Made by a program: the position numbers and the translations under genes
The notes under the pieces: model-generated
Told to the model about the DNA's origin: nothing
Databases searched by the model: none
Seen by the model: only the letters and a program-made list of their open reading frames with translations
In this document: piece by piece, positions 1 through 12,074 of the stretch
Numbering within the stretch: the first letter of the stretch is position 1
Layout: each line of letters opens with the position of its first letter
Assembly (NCBI RefSeq): GCF_027943255.1
Contig: NC_072895.1
Location: 84,384,001 to 84,448,000 of the forward strand
Origin: Anastrepha obliqua
Taxonomy: Eukaryota; Arthropoda; Insecta; Diptera; Tephritidae
DNA length: 64,000 nt
Reading direction: 5' to 3'

Positions 1-370
1 ACAGATTACAGAAGAAAAAACATTTAAAAAAACTGTGAACATAAAATCTGTATTTATAAAAAAATGTTTGATGTTTTTCCATGAGTATATAAAATTGTAT
101 ATGGATGTATAGTACTTATGTATATGGATTTGTATATGTATGTATAGGTAGATTATTGAAAGTTGTGATTCATGAAATAGTTAGGCTGCATATGAGTCCA
201 CTCGGACCGTATATAAAATTTTATCTGAATATTTCGACAGCAGCGACGCCCAACATATTAGCTTCTACGAGTATCCTAAGTTGAGATAAGATGTCTAAGG
301 AATAAATATAAAATATTTTATTTTAAAGAAATCCATTTTCTGTGTTTTTCACTAAAAACGAAAATACAAG
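1..370. other. AT-rich spacer, no gene seen
   Basis: Short A/T runs and TATG-type simple sequence. No open frame or repeat family was recognised before the M1 element that starts at 371. Confidence 0.5.
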
Positions 371-550
371 GTCGCACAAAATTATTCACCCTATCGGAAG
401 ATTTATAATTTTTGCAAATGACGTAGTACGTCAATCATATTTGACACTTGTAAATTAGACAGCTGCAGTATACAAACAGATAAAGATACAGATTTCCACC
501 ACTCAAAATAATTTTTTTTATGTAGTAAAAAGTTATTAAAAAAATTGGTA
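371..550 (+). repeat. M1 MITE, copy 1
   Basis: About 180 bp matching five other places in this window. The left end is a diverged form of the family terminus GGCGCAAAATTAATCACCC. The body contains the family blocks GACGTAGTACGTCAATCATA and AGACAGCTGCAGTATACAAA, then a T-rich stretch. The right end (AAAAATTGG) has lost its outer inverted repeat. There is no coding capacity. The terminal inverted repeats in better copies and the short length make it a non-autonomous DNA transposon; the source transposase is not visible here. Confidence 0.75.
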
Positions 551-615
551 GCGGTTTTATTGCTGGTTCCCAGGTAAGCAAAGTCGTCCTGTAAAACTTC
601 CTTTACTTGCTGATA

Positions 616-1775
616 AAGAGATATCAGACAAGATTGAGATTGAGACCTGGTTTCCTGCTCAATCCGATGTGCACTTCTGTTTTCAAACTCGCCCGTTTAA
701 AATTGTCTCTAAGTATATTTTTATATCCTTGTTCAGGAGCATAGGGCCTTGACAAGACTCTTCGCCAAGTGATCTTTAGCCGACCGCGACCTCTGCTACC
801 TTGTGGATTGCAGTCCAGTGCCATTCTCGTGGTTTTCTAAGCGTCTGACCTTCCATCGTCACTTTCTGCGTTTGATTTGCCATATTCATTCATTGATCTG
901 CACAGCGCGTCGTTGCTTATGGTTTTCACCCAGAATATACTGCAGATGATGCGGAGGCATTTGTTGACGAGAGATTGTAGCCTCTGTGTGATGGTAGTTT
1001 AGTGCGACTGGAGATTTGCGAACTACCCCATACTGTATGCATTCGCCCGAATGCCGACCTTGCTTTGTTTAGCCTGCAGCCGTCGTCTGTCGTGATAGTG
1101 CAGCTGAGGTTGCAGAAGCTTTTGACAAATTCCATCGGCCATCCGATGCTTTATTGACTCCCATAGCCTTTGTCTTCGTGATGTTGATTTCCAGTCCGAC
1201 AGTGCGTGCCAGCTTGACTAGCCTTTGATTGCATGCCGGTGAGTTTGTGAGAGAGAATGTAGATACGATCGGCGAAGTCCAAAATGTCTTCAAAATGTCT
1301 GGTGAAACTCCATACGATGCTTCTTTTGTGCAGGGTCAATTGGCCCATAACGTCGTCTAGGACAATGGCGAACAGAAGGGGCAACAGGGGACAACCTTGC
1401 CTTACGCCTGTGTTAGTAATGAATGGGTCGTTGATGTTGTCGTTGTGAAACACTGCCAGGCGGATTGTCTTAGCGAGAACTCCCTTTCTACTCAACGCCA
1501 GCCATATGGGGTCTCGTTTGATTGTGTCGAATGCCCTCTTAAAGTCAACGAACAGCATGTAAAGCGGGGAGTGCCAATCAACTGTTTGTTCTATTACGAT
1601 GCGAAGAGTGTTGGCTTGGTTAACACAGCTTCGGTGAGGGCGAAATCAAGCTTGTTCGTCCCTTAAGGAGCGTTCAATACATTGGAGTCTTCTTTGTACG
1701 ACCGTGGCTAGAACTATGTAGATGGCTTTGAGCAGGGTTATTCCTCGCCAGCTGCCGCAGAATGCAGAATTTCTC
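616..1775 (-). pseudogene. RTE-type LINE reverse transcriptase, C-terminal part, degenerate
   Basis: Read on the minus strand, three frames together give the palm and thumb of a non-LTR reverse transcriptase. From 1775 downwards come an N-terminal palm segment (WRGITLLKAIY), the motif LFVDFKRAFDTIKRD (near 1550), the TGVRQGCPLLPLLFAIVLDD block and the active-site loop, which reads LDFADRIYIL. Family members have F-A-D-D there, so the second catalytic aspartate is Arg. Frames then shift, giving FVKSFCNLSCTITTDDG (about 1130) and the C-terminal GSRGRGRLKITWRR (about 790). No endonuclease is present upstream, so the copy is 5' truncated, with frameshifts and stops. The clade call (RTE, of the kind annotated as craft-like in insects) rests on these motifs. 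It is dead. Confidence 0.85.
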
Positions 1776-1799
1776 TAAATAGTCTCGTGTAATTTATGG

Positions 1800-3640
1800 A
1801 ACACCCCATTAAAATGACAAAGCAGGTGACGGTTGCAGTTATTGTTTTTTTCCCATTACTTGGTACTCGGTGCTTATCTGCATCTTACATGTAAAAATTC
1901 AGATTGGCAGCGAATCGAGGTTTGTTATTTGCTTTCGATCGATTTCCAATTCAACCAAGTCATCTTGAAAGTAGAGCTCTTTAAATTTGTTTTCATTGGA
2001 TCGACCACAGAGAGCTATCTGATTCCGACCATATTTTATGTAAGATTTTACGAATTCATGCACTCGACAGACTCATCAGATATCCAACAGCGTAAACTGC
2101 ATCCATAACCACCACCACCAACATTAGCCACCACATTAAACAAAAGCAAAACCGAGAAATGAAACTCAAAAAAACTACAAAAAAGGCGCATGCGTACCGC
2201 GCCACCACAAAAGGCATTATTTGTTAAGCTGCTGTTATGGCTTTCTTGCGTTTGTGGTCTCGCTGAGATTTTAATGCGTTCACTGGTCAGAGGTTACTCA
2301 GTTAGCTGGCCAACCGTTGCGTCCAACCGCGACTGACCGACTCCAACTTTGCGGTTCCTCATAACTTATTAGTAAGTGTATATTTTATGACTATTGTTTT
2401 TCGCTCTTTGCTCTTCGTCCACACACGTTGTGGTCAAGTGGCACGAAGAAAACAAAGGCTAAGCGTAGAAAAAACAAAACAGCAAATGCATAATGAAAGA
2501 AAGTCAGAAAGCAAAAAAAAAATTAAAATCAAGCAATTTTCAATTTAAAAATTGTGGCGCTCGTGTTTGGGGTAACCATTTACATACACACATGCATACC
2601 AGTTTATATACATATGCATTGATGGTAAGACGCTTCCAACTCCGATGATCGATGATCGACGAACACTTCAAGCTTGAAGAAGCACCATTATTTTTGCCGC
2701 TGCTCTAACTGTAGCTGGTTGCTGTTGTTGCTGCACTTTGAAATGCCTCACCGCATCATCAGCAGTAATAGAAATTTACATTTCAACTTGTGTATGTGTA
2801 GATACGTGTGTGTTTTTACATTTCTAATTCTTTGGATTATCGCTGCATAATACTTTCTTGCTGCTCCTTTCTTCAATCCGCATTTTTCAATTGGATTTTT
2901 TTTTCTTAATAGTGAATTTTAATGATTTTTGTCTTCGCAGCCGCTTTTAATTTTTCTTAACATTTTTTTGCTTCCTTAATTTGTTTTCAAATCTGTTTCT
3001 CTTTTTTTCATTTTAAACTTCAATTGAAGTGCCATCTCGAGTCGCGGAGATTTATCTGGTGACTGTTTAGTGCTTGGTGGCTGTCACGCTTCTATGTTTC
3101 TTTGGAAAAAAAAAAAAAAATAAATAAATAAAAAAAATGTATGTTGAGAATTTGTTTTTGTGCTTTCCTTTGTTTTGTTCAACTCAATTCACTCGTCATT
3201 GCCAGCAGCCTGTGAGCACATGTGCTTAGCATTACTAGCGGTTTTAATGCGTCCAAGTGCCTTGGGGGGGCTATTGGAGCTCTGGATGGGTAATGCCACA
3301 TTTTGATTTTCAATAACAGAAAGTGTAAGAAAAAAATTGGAATATTGAAAGTATGAAGGGGTAATATAATAAAAGAATATTAATGATGTGTAGCAATAAA
3401 ATCAGTTTGCCATTAAGTGGAGTACTGTGATTCGGGAGTATGAGGTCTGTGCTTAAAGTATTTGACAACTCTTTATATTTTCCCAGTAGTTTTTTTTTCT
3501 GCGTCAAGGTGTCGTTATTCAATTGATTCCAGAATGTGAGGAGTCGTTCTATTTCTCTAAGCAGTTCTGAAATGGTGGTTAAATCTTTTCTTTAGAGTAT
3601 TCGACTTATTAGTTTCGGCTCTTTATATGACGTCAAATCC
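1800..3640. other. Non-coding spacer with simple sequence
   Basis: Low-complexity A runs (near 2510 and 3105-3130), TG/CA-rich patches near 2580 and 2800, and GTTGCTGTTGTTGC near 2725. Short open frames exist but lack plausible starts, known domains or codon bias. No transposon was recognised. It could be intronic or regulatory DNA of a host gene. Confidence 0.45.
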
Positions 3641-3689
3641 ATTGGGATCCCTTGAGCGGCATTTTTAAACTTGGAGACAGTCAAAAGTC

Positions 3690-4430
3690 GTCATTTTTTA
3701 AGGACCTCTTTGTTCTCGAAGGTAACGCCCTTCATATGGTTCGACAGAGAGCGGAAAAGATGGTAATCGGTCGGTGCAAGGTCCGAAGAATACGGCGGGT
3801 GCTGAAGGGACTCCCATTCGAGCTCTTGGAGTGCGGCTTTGACGACTTGCGCAATAGTTTGACCATGACGATCAGGACTTTTCAGTCAAATAGCTTCATT
3901 CACGCGGTGTAGCGACGTAGCTGAACAATGTAGAGCTCTTCTTTTGACCGTGGCATTCTTATTGAGCATTTCTCAGTGCACCAAGCGCTCCCAGTCCCAC
4001 TAGACACATATCATGATCTTGTTCAGATGAAGATCCGGCTTGACTACCGGCTTTGGAGCCACCCACTGTATCTCCTGGAGTCACCCACTCCTTTCTTTGC
4101 TTCATTTTGATGCATAGGCACCATTTCTCATCTCGCGTGCCAACTCGGTACAAAAGGCGCTGTTTATGGCCGCATATTGCTCGTTCAGTGCAGTTCATTT
4201 TCTCCGCCAATTCACGACTGGTTTGACGACCGTTCTCCTTCAAAAGTGATTTGAGACGTTCTTCGTCGAATTCACAATTCCTTCCGTTGTGGGACGTATC
4301 ATCGACGTAAAAGTCGCCATTTTTTTAACCATTTCCATGCTGTAGGGTCGCCTATGACACCTTCTCCATACACGTCGCAAATGTCCCGGGTGCTTCGGCA
4401 ATTTTTTGATCTCGATTAAAAGCAAAGAAA
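3690..4430 (-). pseudogene. mariner (DD34D) transposase remnant
   Basis: Minus-strand pieces line up in mariner order. An N-terminal fragment (VYGEGVIGDPTAWKW) lies near 4380-4340. The second helix-turn-helix follows (CEFDEERLKSLLKENGRQTS, then RELAEKMNC) near 4285-4185. The first catalytic block is DEKWCLCIKMKQRKEW near 4125-4080. A beta-strand region resembling CVWWD-type sequence is at 4015-3960. The C-terminal block has HPPYSSDLAPTDYHLFRSL near 3800-3750. The third aspartate (LAPTD) sits 34 residues after an aspartate in PDRHGQT, the DD34D spacing. About 40 residues are missing between the HTH and the first catalytic block, and there are several frameshifts and a stop after NKEVLKK. It is inactive, and no inverted termini were identified. 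Confidence 0.85.
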
Positions 4431-4670
4431 AGCAGGTGACGTGAATGTTGAGTTTTGCCTACTGGATATTCCATTTCTAAGCCTCAAAACTAATAAAAAA
4501 TTCAAAAACTCAAAAATACAATTAACATAATTTTGCAGAGCAGAAAGAGTTCTATCGAAAGAATACTTACCCTTTGCGAAACAGCAAACACATAGTTGTG
4601 AAATAAAATAAAAAATAAAAACACTATGAACGTATTCCCCAACTCAATATACGAGAAATAAAATAATATA

Positions 4671-5030
4671 CAGGGTTGGCCATCTTAAACTGACCCATGT
4701 GATTATTAAAAAAATATGGAAAAAGAAACATTTTTTTGTGTTTCATTGTGAAAAACATTTAATTTAGTTCAAGGAGATTCGTTTACATCACTTTTTGAAT
4801 ATGATATCGCGCAAGTGGTCGCCCTTAGCTCGTATAGCGTAATGTGCCCGTTTTTCGGCGTTTTCCATAGTTTTGGCCAGCGTCTCGGCCGATATGGCGG
4901 CTATTTCCCGTCGGATATTGGCCTTAAGTGCGCCTAGTGTCTTTGGCTTGTTGACGTAAACCTTAGATTTCAAATTACAGTAAAAAGTTATAGGGTTACT
5001 CAATGTGCCAGTTTAATATGGCCAACCCTG
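4671..5030 (-). mobile_element. 360-bp mariner deletion derivative with intact termini
   Basis: The ends are exact inverted repeats for at least 13 bp (CAGGGTTGGCCAT at 4671, ATGGCCAACCCTG ending at 5030). They are flanked by a TA duplication at 4669-4670 and 5031-5032, the signature of mariner/Tc1 insertion. Inside, an open frame on minus (4788-5003) encodes a mariner C-terminus: an LKSKVYVNKPKTL segment, then IRREIAAISAETLAKTMENA, ending HLRDIIFKK. The segment resembles the C-terminus of the DD41D (rosa-type) transposases elsewhere in this window. The catalytic core is deleted, so it could move only with help in trans. Confidence 0.88.
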
Positions 5031-5204
5031 TACAATAAATAGATAGAAAGGAAAATGTTTATTTGTGTCTTGCCGAAGAATTGCAAGCTATATTCATATA
5101 ATCTCAAACCTATAACATTCCTCTGAGCTGCATGAAATAATTTTCTTATCTTATTATTTCTTTTTCATATCTTTATTATTTGCGCATAGAATCATTCATG
5201 ACAT

Positions 5205-5936
5205 TTATTTTTCAGAGATAATCCCTTTCAAATGTTGGTTGCAACTGCGCCGTAATTCGGTCATCCGTAAACACCAATTTTGAATGACTCGCTGGAAGGC
5301 TTCGATCGATATCTCGTGGTGGTAATGTTAGCTCCAATGCCTCAATGGAAGCAGGTTTATTCACAAAGTATTTAGACTTTATATACCCCACAAATAGGAG
5401 TCCAAAGGTGTAATATCTTGGTGACCGATCCACTGGCTCAAGACGAGAGCTAAACTGCTCACTGAAACGACGACGCAGTAAATATTATACATTATTTCAC
5501 GGTCTGTAATGCGAGTAGCGCTGTCTTGTTGAAATCAAATGTTGAGAAGATCACGGGCTTCAATTTCCGGGATCAAAAAGTCGTTTTTATGGCGCAATAG
5601 CGTTCGCCATTCCCTGTTACATCGGCGCCAGCCTCGTCTTTGTTGAAATATTGGTGGATGATTCCTCAATGGATGTAAATGTTATTCTTGAATGGCTTCG
5701 GGTTGCTCTTCAGCTCAAATATGGCAATTTTGCTTATTGCGGTAGCTCTTAAACGAAAAATGAGCGTCGATTTTCGTAACACAATTTTACGATTTGTGAA
5801 CGTTATTGAGACGTAAGTCTTTTCATGATCCAATGTCAATGAATGCTGAAAAAAATTATATATTTAGTTCGACAGTTGATCACGCATGATCTGTCAAAAA
5901 AACCCTATTGAAAAAAGTATCTGATCACCCTTTATA
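5205..5936 (-). pseudogene. DD41D (rosa-type) mariner, group A copy 1, degenerate
   Basis: The segment matches two other places in the window (about 22.1-22.6 kb and 60.2-60.96 kb), here called group A. Minus-strand fragments include DRSPRYYTF, SKYFVNKPASIEAL and, further upstream, a region matching the V-N-G-E-R-Y-R block of this family, all in different frames. The upstream end (5908-5936, plus sense CTATTGAAAAAAGTATCTGA then TCACCCT) is shared with the other copies and probably lies at the 5' terminus. Stops and frameshifts are dense. Family assignment relies on the cleaner 60.4-kb copy, where WPPRSCDITPLDFYLW is readable. Confidence 0.7.
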
Positions 5937-6290
5937 AGGTTTCAAAGCTTAACAAAGCCAAGTAAGTAAATCACGCGCTGAACTTTTCAACTAAATCATG
6001 ATCTTGACGAGGCGAAAGGTTGTAGTTTATGAAATATTAGAAGGGCACTGTAAATCGCAGTATCGCTAATTGGTTCTTAGTAAATTGGTTTTCCAGCTTC
6101 GTTCCAGCAGGAGCCTTCAACAAACACTCTCAAAATATTATCATTCGCTCTCTTTAACCCTAAACTGACCACAAATGGATATATTTCTTCTCCAGCGAAA
6201 TTACTTTTTTCTCCGTTCAAGTATTCTCAGTGAAGCAGCACATGAGCTTGTCTTTTAAACAATCTTTCAATTGGTTTGTACTGCTCCAAG

Positions 6291-6459
6291 GTGGCGCAAA
6301 ATTAATCAGCACTTGTGAACTGGACAGCTCCAGTATACAAACAGACAAGCAATTGGGCGCGTAAAGGTCAAAATAAAGGTTTCGATTGCACAAAAAAATA
6401 TTTTTTTATTTAGTAAAAAAGTGATTCAAAAACAAAATTGGGTGGCTCATTTTGCGTCA
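6291..6459 (+). repeat. M1 MITE, copy 2 (internally deleted)
   Basis: It begins GTGGCGCAAAATTAATCA and ends in TTGGGTGGCTCATTTTGCGTC, a diverged inverse of the same terminus. It has the CAGTATACAAACAGACAAGC block and the T-rich right half. It lacks about 50 bp after the left terminus that copies 1, 5 and 6 contain (the CGGAAGATTTATAATTTTTG block). Confidence 0.8.
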
Positions 6460-7375
6460 TCTTCTATATGAGTGCCCCCATTCACCACCACCGTCTGCTA
6501 TGAACTCCCTCTTGATGTCTACGGCCATTTTTAATCTACTCTGCCAAGTCTTACATTACAAACAGCGCGTTAGTTGTGTTTATGGAATAAAAATATTTAT
6601 GAGATTATTGTTCTTACATCTGCATACATATGCATATATTTATGGATTGTATTTCTGAAACTATTTTATAGCATAACCATTTTTTAGTGCATAGTCAATC
6701 TTTGTTTGGTAATCGAAAATTTAAGCAACGGCATTGACCCAGTTACAAAAAAAAAAAAAAATATTAACGCGCAGCAATACAACTTATAAATATGTATCAT
6801 AATATATGCATAGCACTCAACGTATACGGCACTTACTTATTTGCTTACTGCAGCAAATCAATCTTACTCAGCGCATGCAAAACTTGCTCAATTGGTTGTT
6901 AGTTGCTTTGTGTATTTTTTATTGGCATTTAATTTCAGTTGCTGTATAATGATTTAGGCAAAGCCATATAATTTCTAATATTGAAAAAATGTACATATAT
7001 TTTCTCTAAAACTATATTCTAAACACAAAAACAAATGCTAAACTATTTAAGTATCTACAAAAAGAAATAGGAAATGTGTGAATTTTCTCTATGGCAGGCA
7101 AGGCACTGATAGCGTTCTCGCCTCACCCAATGAGTAATTTTGTAATTGAACAAAAGTACAGTGCTAAAGAAAATGAAAATAAATTAAATATCCACATAGT
7201 AGGTTGGCAGAGTTGAAATTCAGTATTTGGTAAAGTCGTTCAAACGTAATATTTCCAAGTGTGGGTATCGCTTTATACTACCTGGTGGAGACGCTGTCGA
7301 TAATTTCATATATCGGAAAGTGACGGCAGTTGGAGTTGTATATTATTTAAAGACCCTAAAGACCGATTATACTAC
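6460..7375. other. Non-coding AT-rich spacer
   Basis: TATG/CATA simple sequence near 6600-6650, an A run near 6745-6762, and an otherwise unremarkable AT-rich stretch. No open frame with a recognisable domain and no known repeat. Confidence 0.45.
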
Positions 7376-8440
7376 TGTGGGCAAAAAGTAAGGTGAATTT
7401 ATTTGCCAAACTTCGCGGGATTAAAATTTCGCTCTAGTTATTTTTTTCATGAGTTGGCAGCACTGTTAATAACATCTTGGCCAACTTTCATGTGAATGTC
7501 ATTATCAGTAATATATTTACGCTTGTGTTTACCAAACGACCAAGAGTGCATTTTTTGATTTTTACAATGTTTGATTTGATTGAGCAGAGAAGTGCCATCA
7601 AATTTTGTTTGCGGAATGAAATTTCGGCTGCGGAAACGTTTAGCATGTTGCAGAAGGCATTTGGTTATTCGACCATGTCGCAGAAAAATATTTATAAGTG
7701 GTACAAAGACTTCAAAGAAGGTCGAGAACGTGTTGATGACTTGGAGCGCTCCGGACGACCATCGACGTCAACAGATGACCAACACGTCAATAAAGTGAAT
7801 TAGTTAGTGTTCAAAAATCGTCGGTTGACTGTTAAAGACCTTACTGATATGATCGGAATATCAGAAGGATCTGTGAAAACCATTTTGAAAGACCATTTGG
7901 GAATACGAAAAGTCACCCTGAAACAACCGACCAATCAAGCGAATATCGTGCTAAAGGCGAGGCCAGACCGAAAAGAGCACGTCAAAGTCGTTCAAAAATA
8001 AAGGTCATGATGACAGTTTTTTTCGATTTTCGTGGTGTGGTGCACTATGAATTCCTTCCACCTGGCCAAACTGTTAATAAGGAATATTATTTGAGCGTTA
8101 TGCGTCGTTTACGTGAAGCAATTCGTCTAAAAAGACTAGAATTATGGGCCAACAACTCTTGGTTTTTGCATCACGATAATGCACCGTCTCACACTGCACT
8201 CGTTCTTCGTGACCATTTCGCCAAAAATTCCACGCATATCGTTCCGCAACCACCGTATTCACCTGATTTGGCTCCGTGTGACTTCTGGCTATTCCCAAAA
8301 CTCAAGAGACCACTCCGGGGAACGCGTTTCGAGTCGATTGAGGAGATAAAAGCTGAATCGAAAAATGTGCTGATGGCTATACCGGAAATGGACTATTTGG
8401 CATGTTTTGGGGATTATTCCGCTGTACAAAAAATGTGATA
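7376..8440 (+). pseudogene. mariner (DD34D) transposase with internal deletion
   Basis: A likely 5' terminus lies near 7376 (TGTGGGCAAAAAGTAAGG), and the transposase ATG is at 7567. The N-terminal HTH domain is clear (IEQRSAIKFCLRNEISAAET, then YKWYKDFKEGRERVDDLERS, GRPSTSTDD). An in-frame TAG interrupts it at 7801. The second HTH follows (RLTVKDLTDMIGISEGSVK). After VTLKQ the copy jumps to RPDRKEHVKVVQ, losing roughly 45 codons that would hold the first catalytic Asp, and then shifts frame. From 8007 the C-terminal half is open: MMTVFFDFRGVVHYEFLPPG, FLHHDNAPSHTA (second Asp), PPYSPDLAPCDFWLFPKLK (third Asp, 34 residues later). The end is frameshifted after EMDYLACF and the expected C-terminus is missing. 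It belongs to the same broad mariner group as the widespread insect GDEXW-type copies and is inactive. Confidence 0.9.
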
Positions 8441-8529
8441 AAACAGAGTGCGGAAGCAACAGAGGTTGGTCCCGTATGCAGAAGCCCACGCAAGTGAGGA
8501 AACTCACTGATTGTCATTCACTTGGGAAT

Positions 8530-9515
8530 AGCCAAAACGATTCTTCTACATATGGTTCAAGCAGCTCACACCTTCCGGGCTTATCCCAAGTATCCTCTGG
8601 GTAGCTTCCGAACACCCATTCGAGAGCGAGCTAGTGTGAGAAGGCGAAGCATCCCAGGGCGCTGGGCGTATGTGCTTGGCGATTTCAACGCCAGGGTGGG
8701 CATGGAGGGAAGTTTTTGTCCTACAGTCGGAAAATTCAGCCTGCACAACGAAACATCCAGTAATGGATGTTACTGATCGACTTCGCCGTTGGCCGAAGCA
8801 TGGTAGTCTGCAGCACCAGATTCCAGCATAAGAAAATACACCAAGCTACGTGGCTATCTCCTGATCGAAAAACGCGAAACCATATCGATCATGTTGTGAT
8901 GGATGGAAGACAGTGGCGGGAAGATTTGCCACTCGACTCTCACTCCTGCTCTCAGAGATTCCTGCTCAGCAATCCGGCATGCACGAGCAATGGAGCAACA
9001 TTTCTCACTTGGTGTGCCCAACTGGCGCCGATTAGCACAAGAAAGAAAGAGGCATTACTCTACTTAATACTTAATAGGCGTCTCCTCTCCAGCAAAATAT
9101 TTATAAATGCCTTGAATACAACATCGATCTACATGTGCTATTCATCGATGTTAAATATACTTTTGGCAGCATAAAGAGACCATATACGATAGCACAAGCA
9201 ATGAGAGATCTAAGTATAATACCAACAAAGTTAGTTCGACTGACAGTCTAACACATCACAGAACGATCGGTAGGGTACGACTACAACGTAATGAGATGGA
9301 CTCCTTCCGGATCTTCGAACGCATTCTTTTGAGAAAAATGTTTGATCCCTTACGAGATCCCAATACCAAAAATGGTATAACAACGAACTAATTGACCTAT
9401 GCAACGGCGAAGGTGTTTATTAAGGCTGGGCTGGCCACGTAGTGCGTATGGAAGAATCCCATAATCCAATCATCGTGATAGCTAAAGGCAGACCTCTCCG
9501 GAATAAAATGTTGGA
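8530..9515 (+). pseudogene. RTE-type LINE, endonuclease plus RT scraps
   Basis: An AP-endonuclease-like segment reads RWAYVLGDFNARVGMEGS then GKFSLHNETSSNG. After a frameshift near 8765 it continues LLIDFAVGRSMVVCSTRFQH, TWLSPDRKTRNHIDHVVMDG. GDFN and the IDHV block are the usual endonuclease motifs. Around 9119-9250 another frame gives YNIDLHVLFIDVKYTFGSIK and SIIPTKLVRLTV, the first RT palm motif. At 9290-9470 come FERILLRKMFDPLRDP and WAGHVVRMEE, the C-terminal thumb. The central RT including the catalytic loop is missing. It is a composite of deletions in one RTE copy or of two adjacent copies. Confidence 0.85.
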
Positions 9516-9599
9516 GGATTATCATAGGGAAATTGAGAGTAAACTGTACCGTTTTATTGGAGAAGTTTCTTCAGACAGAAATCACACTTTGTAAGTTTC

Positions 9600-9985
9600 T
9601 TATTATGCCCCCGTCCTATTAAATGGCGCAGAACCTTGGACGATGACAATATCCAATGAGGCGTTCGTCGTAGTGTTCGCGAGAAAGATTCTGCTGAAGA
9701 TTTTTGGACCTTTGCGTTGGAGGCGAAATCGTAGTTGTTGGGAGATTGGGATCCAGCGGTAACACTTTAGCTCTGAAAGTATTCGATATGGTACCCACTG
9801 CGGTTGGAAAGATCAGGTGGAGAAGGACTTGATTTCACTAGGTGAATCCAACTGCGGTCGGCCAAAATCGTTTAAGCGGCTATAGCTTCAATCAAGAAGA
9901 AGTTTGCTCAGACTGTACCGGATATTGAAGAGTGCAGTGAGGGGACTAGAATATGACAAGGGCCGGATCGGTGTGACTGAAGAGA
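9600..9985 (+). pseudogene. RTE-type LINE C-terminal fragment
   Basis: One plus frame reads LNGAEPWTMTISNEAFVVVF then ARKILLKIFGPLRWRRN, the thumb region of an RTE reverse transcriptase. GWKDQVEKDLISLGESN follows near 9810-9855. It repeats the function of the thumb sequence at 9290-9470 but differs in sequence, so it is a second partial LINE. Confidence 0.75.
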
Positions 9986-9989
9986 GATT

Positions 9990-12070
9990 TAAATCATAAA
10001 ACCAGCCTTGAGATTCGTTGGCTTCATGCGGACATAATGGCAAATAAATGAATTCACCTTTTTCAAAAGTAAAAAAGTCGTAACTCGAAATTTACTTCTC
10101 TTTCCTCAAGGAGGAGCAATAAATGATAATCAGATGTTCAGTAAAATTTGATTTGCTAAAATATTTTGGAGCTCAAGGAAGTACTAACATATGTATTTAT
10201 TAATGTTAAGAAAACTTCAAACAATGGAGAGGTGTAAACATTTTCGCTTTCAATAAAGCAAAGCAAATAATATCGATTAGCGATATTAGCTGAGCGCACA
10301 AAACACCTTTAAAAAATGTGTGCGATATTGAGTTGTGTTTACTTAAAAGACTTACTTACACCAAAAAGATAATAATTGTTGTTATAGTTGGCTCACATAA
10401 TACAAAACAGTTACAACTCATTGACTAAATAGTGTGCACAACCAAAAACAACAAATATCGAACATTAAAAACAAGAAGTAAATTATGGCAGCAAACGCTT
10501 AGTGGCAAATCAAAGTCAGTGCGCAAAAATAAAAATGCCGTTACAAATGCATTCGAATGTGACAATGCACTTGGAAGTGGTCAGCAAGGTGGACGGATTG
10601 CGTCGGACCGGATCACGTCGCATGGCAGTGCTGCTGGCCCACATTGATTAGGCGATAAATAGCGAAAGAGGCGCGCCAACCAACTACACACATACATACG
10701 CTTCGGGCGACACAGTGCACAAGTCGTCAGCCGCTTTGGCATTGACGCTACATTTCGACGCACATTCACGCATAATTTATAGCCCATTTTGGTGGCTCAA
10801 TCCGGCGCTGTTTTCAAGTGCATGGCTGCGCATGCGCACCACTCAAGCGGCACAAGCGCGAGGGAGGAGTTGTCATGCGTCGTCAGCAAGCGCACATACT
10901 CGCCCGCACACACATACCTAGGCTTTGTAGGCTGCTTAGACTTTGGCTTGCAAGGTAAAATGCGCATAAAAATTATTTTATTTAGCATTTAACTGGTAGA
11001 TACTTGATGAGTTGCGCTTTTACGGCCACGATAAGCCATTGCAATCCATTACTTGTGCATCCTTTCGGCAGTTGCAAATTCAAAAATTCTCATAATGATT
11101 CACGGCTACTACGGCAACTCACACTATGCACTTTGCCTTTTAGTTGTTGCCTCTTTAAATTGTTTTATATTACTTATTTGCGTATGTGTGTATGTGTGTG
11201 AATTTATAAGCATTTCCGTTGTCATTCATTTGCCGCTTATTTGGCTATTGAAATAAAATTTAAATGCCTCTTAAATTGCCTTTTGCAATAAATTGGCAGC
11301 AGGTTTTTTGGTTTTGTTTCTTTATCTAGAATCGTTCATCTTGCCAAGTAACTGCAGCTTTGTTGTTTTGTTTCGTTAAGATCGCGTACAATGTGTCATC
11401 CGGGCATGGCCAACGAGTGCATAGCCAACGAATTTGGTTGACGGCGAGCTCAAGTGCCAAACTTAGCCGCCTCTTGTTCGTCTGTCCGCCCCAACAAAAT
11501 GTGGTAATCGAGTCATTTCGGACTTTGGCTGCCGCGTCGCATCGCCGTCATCTTGGTCGTGTGGCATGAATAACCAATTTTCCGCATTTGAAACTGCAAC
11601 AGCCTTATTGCACAAGCTGTCGTCGGACCAGTTGTTTGCTGGCCGAACGCTGATGCAACTTGTTTTGTCTTGTCTTGCCTTGCGTTGTGTGCTTTTACCA
11701 TTTTTGTGTTTTTTTTTCACAAATTTTATTTTTAATCATTTCTTGTTGACTTGTATTTTTTTCATCTGTGGGCGATGACTAATCGAACGTGGCAAGACTA
11801 CCGAAGCATATGAATGGCGAGGAAACGGTAAAATTAGATTTATTCAATGCATTGAAGGCAAAAGGCATTAAATGCAATTTAACTAATAAAAACTGGCGTA
11901 ATTTTTGATCCAACTCAAAGGTAGCTAGTAAATCTGAATTATGCTTTAATCCAAAAGCAACTAACTTTGACCAGAGTATTGTTAGGTGAGGCTGAGAAAA
12001 GTATATGCGGTTAATAACTGCTCACACTCGACCCATTGTGATATTTTTTCTTCTAATACTAAGCTTTATT
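9990..12070. other. Spacer without recognised gene; GC-richer patch 10560-10930
   Basis: No transposon was recognised. 10560-10930 and 11380-11570 are less AT-rich than their surroundings and hold several overlapping open frames of 60-85 codons on both strands. None has a good ATG context, a domain, or clear codon structure. They may be non-coding exons or regulatory DNA. The frame ending at 10645 (ECDNALGSGQQGGRIASDRI near its C-terminus) has no ATG start. Confidence 0.4.
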
Positions 12071-12074
12071 GCAA

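Noticed and set aside
2280..2345. Initiator-like TCAGTT as a core promoter
   Set aside because: No downstream promoter element at +28 and no TATA box at -30, so not supportable.
6150..6170. TTAACCCTAAACTGACC as a piggyBac 5' end
   Set aside because: No matching inverted end or transposase nearby; likely coincidence.
5940..6290. Possible Tc-type HTH start (MILTRRKVVVYEILEGHCKS)
   Set aside because: The frame is closed by a stop after 23 residues and no catalytic domain follows; similarity too slight.
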